From Paracraurococcus lichenis (GTDB taxonomy: Bacteria > Pseudomonadota > Alphaproteobacteria > Acetobacterales > Acetobacteraceae), in NCBI RefSeq assembly GCF_030657435.1, contig NZ_JAUTWS010000038.1, positions 1 to 62,489 of the forward strand: a DNA stretch of 62,489 nucleotides, written 5' to 3'. Below, piece after piece: positions 57,529 through 62,489 of the stretch (the first letter of the stretch is position 1; each line of letters starts with the position of its first letter). The notes below the pieces were generated by a model, which saw nothing but the letters and a program-made list of their open reading frames with translations, ran no database searches and was not told where the DNA came from. A program made the position numbers and the translations under genes.

Positions 57529-58290
57529 TCAGGCCCAGTCCGGCTCCTCCGCATAGCGGACGAAGGTGAAGCAGAGCCCCTCGGCCGGCGCGGTCATGCC
57601 GGCGCGCGTCCGGTCGCGGCTGTCGAGCACCTGCCGCGGCCAGTCCACCGCGCGGCGGCCCTGGCCGACCTCGAGCAGCGTGCCGACCAGGTTGCGGATC
57701 TGGTGGTGCAGGAAGCTGCGCGCCTCCGCCGTCACCACCACCTCTTCGCCGAGGCGGGCGACATCGAGGCGCTCGAGCGTGCGCAGCGCCGATTTCGCCT
57801 GGCAGGCGGCGGCGCGATAGGCGGAGAAGTCGTGCCTGCCGAGCAGCCTCTGCGCCGCCGCATGCATGGCGGCGGCGTCCAGCGGCGCCTTCACGTGCCA
57901 GACGCGGCCTTCCTCCAGCGCCGGCCGGGCGCGGCGGTTCAGGATGCGGTAGCGGTAGCCGCGGCGCACCGCGGAGAAGCGGGCATTCCATCCCGGCGGG
58001 GCGAGGGCGGCGCGCCGCACCGCGACCGGGTGCGGCTTCGTGTGGAAGTCCAGCGCCTCCCGCAGCCGCGCCGGGGCGATCTCGCGCTCGAGCGCGACCT
58101 GCGCGACCTGCCCCTCGGCATGCACGCCGGCATCGGTGCGGCCGGCGGCGACGGCTGGCGGCAGGACGCCGCCATTCATCTTCGCCGCGGCTTCCTCCAG
58201 CACCTGCTGGACCGAGAGCCCGTTCTCCTGCCGCTGCCAGCCGACGAAGGGGCCGCCATGGTATTCGAGGGTGAGGGCGTAGAGCGGCAT
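57529..58290 (-). CDS. truA: tRNA pseudouridine(38-40) synthase
   Basis: This 253-residue enzyme modifies U38-U40 in tRNA anticodon arms. The catalytic Asp is in AAGRTDAGVHAEGQ (about Asp53). YHGGPFVGWQRQENGLSVQQ opens the fold, and ARFSAVRRGYRYRIL and SFLHHQIRNLVGTLLEVGQG are further signatures. It follows fmt after 38 bases in the def-fmt-truA order common in alphaproteobacteria. Confidence 0.96.
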   Translation of the reverse strand: MPLYALTLEYHGGPFVGWQRQENGLSVQQVLEEAAAKMNGGVLPPAVAAGRTDAGVHAEGQVAQVALEREIAPARLREALDFHTKPHPVAVRRAALAPPGWNARFSAVRRGYRYRILNRRARPALEEGRVWHVKAPLDAAAMHAAAQRLLGRHDFSAYRAAACQAKSALRTLERLDVARLGEEVVVTAEARSFLHHQIRNLVGTLLEVGQGRRAVDWPRQVLDSRDRTRAGMTAPAEGLCFTFVRYAEEPDWA

Positions 58291-58328
58291 CGTCGGTCAG
58301 GCGGCCGGCGGGCGCGGGCCGGCCGGCC

Positions 58329-59234
58329 TCATCCGAGGCGGGTGCCCGGCGGCAGCGGGAAGCCGCGCAGGAAATCGGCCGCCGGCAGCGGGCCGCGGCC
58401 GGGGCGCTGCAGCCGCGTCAGGCGGAGCGCGCCCGCGCCGCAGGCGATGGTCGCGGCCTCGTCCAGCACCGTCCCGGGCGGGCCGGCGCCGGGCGCGGGC
58501 TCGGCCGAGAGGACCCGGATCTGCTCGCCGCCCTGGGTGAAGAAGGTGCCCGGCCAGGGATTGAGCGCGCGCACCCGCCGGTCCAGCGCCGCCGCCTCCT
58601 CCGCCCAGTCCAGCCGCCCGTCCTCCTTGGTCAGCTTGGCGGCATAGGTCACGCCATCCTCCGGCTGCGGCACCGGCGGCGGGTCCTCGGCGAGCGCACG
58701 CAGGACGAGGTCGGCGCCGATGGCGGCCAACGCGTCGTGCAGTTCGGGTGTGGTCATGCGCGGGCCGATGGGCAGGCTGCCCTTCAGCAGCATCGGCCCG
58801 GTGTCCAGCCCCTCCTCCATCTGCATGATGGTCACGCCGCTCTCGGCATCACCGGCGAGGATCGCGGCCTGGATCGGCGCCGCGCCGCGCCAGCGCGGCA
58901 GCAGGGAGGCATGGATGTTGAGGCACCCCCGCCGCGATGCCTCCAGCATCGGCTTCGGCAGGATCAGGCCATAGGCCGCGACGACCGCCGCATCGAGGTC
59001 GAGCGCGGCGAAGGCCGCATGCTCGGCCGCATCCTTGCGCACCCGCGCCGGGCTGCGGACGGGCAGGCCGAGCGCGAGTGCCGCCTTGTGGACGGGGCAG
59101 GGGGTCTCCTTCTGCCCGCGGCCGGCCGGGCGGGGCGGCTGGCAATAGACGGCGGCGATCTCATGCCCCGCCGCATGCAGCGCCCGCAGCGCCGGCACGG
59201 CGAAATCGGGGCTGCCCATGAAGGCCAGGCGCAT
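58329..59234 (-). CDS. fmt: Methionyl-tRNA formyltransferase
   Basis: This 301-residue enzyme formylates initiator Met-tRNA. It begins LAFMGSPDFAVPALRALHAA, and the catalytic loop is LNIHASLLPRWRGAAPIQ with MEEGLDTGPMLL supplying the Asp. The C-terminal tRNA-binding domain follows (LDRRVRALNPWPGTFFT). It lies 43 bases after def, with which it works at the two ends of initiator formylation. Confidence 0.97.
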   Translation of the reverse strand: MRLAFMGSPDFAVPALRALHAAGHEIAAVYCQPPRPAGRGQKETPCPVHKAALALGLPVRSPARVRKDAAEHAAFAALDLDAAVVAAYGLILPKPMLEASRRGCLNIHASLLPRWRGAAPIQAAILAGDAESGVTIMQMEEGLDTGPMLLKGSLPIGPRMTTPELHDALAAIGADLVLRALAEDPPPVPQPEDGVTYAAKLTKEDGRLDWAEEAAALDRRVRALNPWPGTFFTQGGEQIRVLSAEPAPGAGPPGTVLDEAATIACGAGALRLTRLQRPGRGPLPAADFLRGFPLPPGTRLG

Positions 59235-59277
59235 GCTCAGCCGCCCTCTTGGCGGCCGGCGGCAGGGCCCGCCCTGT

Positions 59278-59805
59278 TCACGCCCGCGCCTTCGCCTTCA
59301 GGTCCTTGGCCAGCCTGCGCAGGATCATGTTGCGCTTCAGCGGGCTCAGGTGGTCGACGAAGAGCCTGCCGTCGAGATGGTCGTATTCGTGCTGCAGGCA
59401 GGTGGCCAGCAGCCCCTCGGCCTCGACCTCCTGCCTCGCGCCGGTCAGGTCCAGGTAGCGGATCTTCACCCGGGCCGGCCGCTCGACATCGGCATACTGG
59501 CCGGGGAGGGAGAGGCAGCCCTCCTCCCGCACCGACATCTCCTGCGACACCGCGACGATCTCCGGGTTCACCAGCACCATCGGGTCCGGCTTCTCCTCCT
59601 TCTGGAGGTCCACCACGAACATGCGCAGCAACTCGCCGACCTGCGGCGCCGCCAGCCCGATGCCGGGCGCCTTGTACATGCTCTCCAGCATCCGCGGCGC
59701 GAGGGCGCGGACCGTGTCGGCATCGGCCGGCCCGACCGGGCGGGCCTTGGCCCGCAGCCGGGCATCGGGCACGAGGAGGATGGGCAGGAGATCGGGCTCG
59801 GACAT
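59278..59805 (-). CDS. def: Peptide deformylase
   Basis: This 175-residue metalloenzyme removes the N-formyl group from new proteins. All three motifs are present: GIGLAAPQVGELLR, EEGCLSLPGQYADV and QHEYDHLDGRLFVDH (HExxH-type ligands). The start is at MSEPDLLPILLVPD (59805); there is no strong ribosome site, and the frame runs further upstream without coding character. Confidence 0.95.
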   Translation of the reverse strand: MSEPDLLPILLVPDARLRAKARPVGPADADTVRALAPRMLESMYKAPGIGLAAPQVGELLRMFVVDLQKEEKPDPMVLVNPEIVAVSQEMSVREEGCLSLPGQYADVERPARVKIRYLDLTGARQEVEAEGLLATCLQHEYDHLDGRLFVDHLSPLKRNMILRRLAKDLKAKARA

Positions 59806-59837
59806 GGCGGAGGCGGAGGTAGCCCTTGCGTGACCCC

Positions 59838-59866
59838 CTTGCAACGCCCGCCCCTCCCGACAACAT
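59838..59866 (+). promoter_or_regulatory. Possible heat-shock promoter of the hsp20 gene
   Basis: CTTGCA (59838-59843) and CAACAT (59861-59866), with 17 bases between, loosely match the alphaproteobacterial sigma-32 pattern (CTTG at -35). The -10 match is poor. It lies 65 bases before the hsp20 start. Confidence 0.25.
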
Positions 59867-59876
59867 TCCCAGCCGT

Positions 59877-59930
59877 GGCCGGGTGCTTCGGGTCCGGCCG
59901 ACCGCTTCGCTCCATCTGAGGAGGCCATCC
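59877..59930 (+). promoter_or_regulatory. Structured 5' leader of hsp20, possible RNA thermometer
   Basis: GGCCGG (59877-59882) pairs with CCGGCC (59894-59899). Then CTCC (59910-59913) can pair with GGAG (59920-59923), the core of the ribosome site, leaving a 6-base loop. A short weak hairpin hiding the ribosome site, after a stable first hairpin, is the layout of ROSE-type thermometers in small heat-shock genes. Confidence 0.4.
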
Positions 59931-60419
59931 TTGTCGCGTCCGTCGGTCTTCGGCTCGCCCCTGTTCCTGGGCTTCGACCATCTCGAGCAGATGCTCGACC
60001 GCGTGGCCAAGAATGCCGATGGCTACCCCCCCTACAATATCGAGCAGACCGGCGACCACCGGCTGCGCATCACCCTGGCCGTCGCGGGCTTCGCGATGGA
60101 GGACCTGCAGATCACGCAGGAGGACAACCAGCTGGTGATCCGCGGCCGGCAGAAGGACGACTCGGAAGGCCGCATCTTCCTGCATCGCGGCATCGCCGCC
60201 CGGCAGTTCCAGCGCGCCTTCGTCCTGGCCGAGGGGATCGAGGTGGAGGGGGCCTGGCTCGACAATGGCCTGCTGCATGTGGAGCTCCGCCGCCCCCAGC
60301 CGGAGGTGCGCGTGAAGACGATTCCGATCGCCGGCGGCGCCAGCAGCGGCGCCCCGGCGAGCGCCAAGGTCAACGGGGCCGCCCGGCCCGTTGTCGAGGG
60401 CCGCACCGCGCGGGAATGA
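59931..60419 (+). CDS. Small heat-shock protein, Hsp20 family
   Basis: This encodes 162 residues from TTG 59931, fixed by AGGAGG six bases upstream. The start SRPSVFGSPLFLGFDHLEQM matches the IbpA-like class, and PPYNIEQTGDHRLRITLAVA opens the alpha-crystallin domain. GRIFLHRGIAARQFQRAFVL and GLLHVELRRPQPEVRVKTIP follow. The C-terminal IPI is the conserved I-x-I contact. It holds unfolding proteins during heat stress. The DUF1150 gene follows. Confidence 0.94.
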   Translation: MSRPSVFGSPLFLGFDHLEQMLDRVAKNADGYPPYNIEQTGDHRLRITLAVAGFAMEDLQITQEDNQLVIRGRQKDDSEGRIFLHRGIAARQFQRAFVLAEGIEVEGAWLDNGLLHVELRRPQPEVRVKTIPIAGGASSGAPASAKVNGAARPVVEGRTARE

Positions 60420-60541
60420 CCCGCGGGGGGGGGCCGGATCAACCGGAGCGGCTGGGTGAACCCGGCGTGCTTTTGGGCGCTTGGTTCGCTCCGTCGCTCC
60501 AGACCGGATGGGCTTCGGCCATGCCGGAAGGAGAATGTGAG

Positions 60542-60796
60542 ATGAAGAGCAGCAACCCTACCCATGGCCCTGCGGAGGTCTCGCCGGCGGCCCTATCGCT
60601 GCGGAACCTGTCGGTCGCCGACTGGGCGCGCTTCGGCGTGCAGGAGATCGCCTATATCCGTCCCGTGGTGGTGAATGGCGAGCCCGCCATGGCGATCCAT
60701 GCCGCGGACGGCACCCCGATCGGCGCCGCGCCGAGTGCCGACCTGGCGATCGCCGCCATCCTGCAGCACGAGATGGCGCCGGCGCTCCTGCACTGA
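60542..60796 (+). CDS. DUF1150 family protein
   Basis: This encodes 84 residues from MKSSNPTHGPAEVSPAALSL with GGAG eight bases upstream. Family features are LSVADWARFGVQEIAYIRPV and FSIHAADGT-like MAIHAADGTPIGAAPSADL, ending in AIAAILQHEMAPALLH. This small alphaproteobacterial family commonly follows an Hsp20 gene, as here (122 bases away). Function is unknown but is probably linked to the chaperone. Confidence 0.88.
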   Translation: MKSSNPTHGPAEVSPAALSLRNLSVADWARFGVQEIAYIRPVVVNGEPAMAIHAADGTPIGAAPSADLAIAAILQHEMAPALLH

Positions 60797-61354
60797 GCGG
60801 GGCCGGCGTGCCCGGCGGGGCAGGGGCGGTCCCACCGGCGCGCTGCCTGGCCCGCCGCGGCCATGGGGGCGCCGCCGGCAATGGCCCGCGCTGGCGCCCG
60901 GAGCATGGCGGCGCGCCGACCGGCGCAATGGACGGGCCCGCCCCGCGCAGGCCCGTCACCCCGACCCGTGAGACAGCGCGCCGCCATGGCCGGGCTTCGC
61001 GGCGCCCCGGTCCTGTCGAAGCGTGGCGCGCCGCGGCCAGGTCCTCGCCCGGAACGGCGTAGCCGGCGCATTCCTCGGCCCGGTATCTCGGGGCCGGCCC
61101 CAAATGGTCGGATACGATCTCGCCGTCGGCGGCCGGCGGGCCGATCAGGCGAAGCGTCGCTGTCAAGGTCCCGGCGGGCAGGTTGCAGACTGCGCCCACT
61201 TGCCTGCCTCAACCATTCGCCGTGCGTCGCTGGCGTTATAAATAATAAAAGTTGAATCTAAAGAAATGGTGGCCGATATTCGATGCGCCCTGGTGTCGGT
61301 TCGCCCATATTGTTAGGTATGTCGATCAATTGACGATTGAAGGGCGCGAAAACC
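60797..61354. other. 558-base intergenic region
   Basis: No gene is supported. The first ~430 bases are GC-rich and carry only short composition-driven frames. Then comes an abrupt AT-rich stretch (61236-61262, with TTATAAATAATAAAAG) and a promoter candidate, TTGAAT (61252-61257) and GATATT (61275-61280), with a 17-base spacer. It lies 75 bases before the next gene. Confidence 0.4.
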
Positions 61355-61861
61355 ATGGCGCTACTTTCTCCTTTTTGGCGAGGTCGGCCGGAACTGGCGG
61401 TCCAAGGACGACAATTCCGGTCCGCCTGGCCGGGCCTCCTGGCATGCGCCCTACTCCTCGGTGCCGGTCGCGCCGACGGGCAATCGCTCTACAAGACCGA
61501 CCGTGTCGTGGGGGTGGGAGGCGCCGTGTGCCTGGACCACACGGACTGCAAGGGCCACAGGGCGGAACCGCAATCCCTGAACGCGGGCCAGTCCGCTGAA
61601 TTCGCGTTCGAATGCCCGGCCGACCGGCCGTATCTGCGGAACTGGGACGCCGCCTACCACGAGCACATCGCCCTGAGTGTCTCGCCCTCGCGGATCGGCA
61701 AGGGGACGGCGCTGGTGCTGATCGCGCGTAACCAGGCCGATATGCCCGGGCAATTCCAGGTCGTGCTCGGATGCGGCGCGACGCCGGCCAGGATTGCCGC
61801 GATGACCCAGTCGCTCGGCAGCCTTCCCACCAACCGCAAGGCCGTCAGGGGGGTCGAATGA
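61355..61861 (+). CDS. Secreted protein of unknown function
   Basis: This encodes 168 residues from ATG 61355 (GAAGGG ten bases upstream); a TTG at 61337 is an alternative. A basic N-terminus and a hydrophobic segment (AWPGLLACALLLGAGRADG) form a signal peptide with likely cleavage before QSLYKTDRV. The mature protein has four cysteines (VCLDHTDCKGH, FECPAD, LGCGATP) that could pair in the periplasm. No family is recognised. It overlaps the next gene by four bases. Confidence 0.6.
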   Translation: MALLSPFWRGRPELAVQGRQFRSAWPGLLACALLLGAGRADGQSLYKTDRVVGVGGAVCLDHTDCKGHRAEPQSLNAGQSAEFAFECPADRPYLRNWDAAYHEHIALSVSPSRIGKGTALVLIARNQADMPGQFQVVLGCGATPARIAAMTQSLGSLPTNRKAVRGVE

Positions 61862-62489
61862 TGCGGCATCGCATGGCCCGGCGCCGGTCCGTCCCGGCCG
61901 CGCTGGCATGTGCCGCGGCGCTGCTGGCGGCAGGCTCCGTCAGCCGGGCATCCGCGCAGGATCTGGGAAACTCGCAGCCCTGCGACGGCATCCCGAGCTG
62001 CGAGCTGCAGCAGCAATCAGCCGTCCCGTACAAGGGAGACCAGACCCAGGGCTGGGCCTACTACTGCACGGGAGACCACCCCTATTACTGGGGGTCGGCC
62101 TACGCTGGAAATTCCGGGCGCTGGGTGCAGACGAATACGTGCTTCACCACGACCGAGAATGGCCTGGCGGAGACCGGCGATCCCGGCAAGCTCGATGTGA
62201 CGGTCACCAACTGGTGCCCGAAGGCCGAGAGCTACACCATCTCGCTGGCCTGCTCGCCGCAGCCTCCGCCCGCCTGGCAGGAGAACTGCACCGCGAACGC
62301 GCAATACGTCACCCACGATCCGGGTTGCCCGACGGTGCCGAATACCTCGAAGCAGCTGTCGCGCACGATCGGCGGCGTGCCGATCTTCTTCTTCCTCTGG
62401 GTGGAGCAGTGCAGCGCGAACCTGTTCTGGAACTGCTCTGCCGATCAGGGGCTGGTGCAGTGCTCCTCCTGCACCGGGAAGTCGGACTG
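61858..62489 (+). CDS. Secreted cysteine-rich protein of unknown function (partial)
   Basis: The frame opens with ATGATG inside the preceding stop codon and continues to the window edge, giving 210 codons. The signal peptide is VPAALACAAALLAAGSVSRA, with cleavage likely after SRASA. The visible mature part is rich in Cys, Trp and Tyr (QPCDGIPSCELQQQ, GWAYYCTGDHPYYWG, NLFWNCSADQGLVQCSSC). Spacing of the cysteines suggests a disulfide-stabilised extracellular or periplasmic domain. No family is recognised. Coupling to the previous secreted protein suggests that the two work together. Confidence 0.6.
   Translation, partial: MMRHRMARRRSVPAALACAAALLAAGSVSRASAQDLGNSQPCDGIPSCELQQQSAVPYKGDQTQGWAYYCTGDHPYYWGSAYAGNSGRWVQTNTCFTTTENGLAETGDPGKLDVTVTNWCPKAESYTISLACSPQPPPAWQENCTANAQYVTHDPGCPTVPNTSKQLSRTIGGVPIFFFLWVEQCSANLFWNCSADQGLVQCSSCTGKSD

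Overview
The window joins two kinds of DNA. Bases 1 to about 18,780 are part of a tailed-phage genome, read as a prophage. From about 18,786 to the right end lies chromosome of a high-GC alphaproteobacterium. Gene order (rpmH-rnpA-yidD-yidC-engB-argB, dapD-dapE, truA-fmt-def, Hsp20-DUF1150, mreBCD-mrdA-rodA), the DUF2336 and DUF1150 families and very high G+C suggest Rhodospirillales/Acetobacteraceae, perhaps a Roseomonas relative; the species is inferred, not shown.

Prophage, 1-18.78 kb. The head and packaging module reads leftward: small terminase, large terminase, portal, prohead protease, HK97-type capsid, head-tail connector and head closure protein, cut by the left edge. Tail, lysis, integrase and repressor genes are not visible and presumably lie further left. 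The HNH endonuclease usually found beside the small terminase is 4 kb away. Rightward-facing unknown genes lie between them, including an overlapping pair of membrane proteins and a third membrane protein, with repeated hairpins, a 235-bp element with 35-bp terminal inverted repeats, and two paralogous cysteine-containing small proteins in opposite orientation. The right arm has an SF2 helicase and several small unknown genes.

Capsule locus, 18.78-30.35 kb, leftward. A glycosyltransferase, a 2,438-residue iterative-type polyketide/fatty acid synthase (KS-AT-DH-pseudoMT/KR-ER-KR-ACP), an alpha-oxoamine synthase, a formyltransferase and a KpsS-family gene form one overlapping operon. It resembles the rhizobial rkp-1 (rkpA/rkpG) K-antigen region, thought to make a dedicated lipid for capsule export or anchoring. 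The KpsS-family gene breaks off at about residue 229 exactly where phage sequence begins, so the prophage appears to be inserted in it.

Housekeeping and accessory genes, 30.5-62.5 kb. These are a PaaI-type thioesterase, tRNA-Thr(GGT), a membrane glycosyltransferase, the cell-elongation cluster mreB-mreC-mreD-mrdA-rodA, a phosphoribosyltransferase/kinase-like fusion coupled to a histidine phosphatase, patatin phospholipase with 3-hydroxybutyrate dehydrogenase, a disulfide oxidoreductase-like flavoprotein with a TVP38/TMEM64 protein, the rpmH-to-engB ribosome/membrane-insertion cluster, argB, a DUF2336-GGDEF operon, dapD-dapE, a PHO-box-preceded ppk2, truA, fmt-def, and a small heat-shock gene with a possible RNA thermometer. 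The right end holds two overlapping genes for secreted cysteine-containing proteins of unknown function, the second cut by the window.
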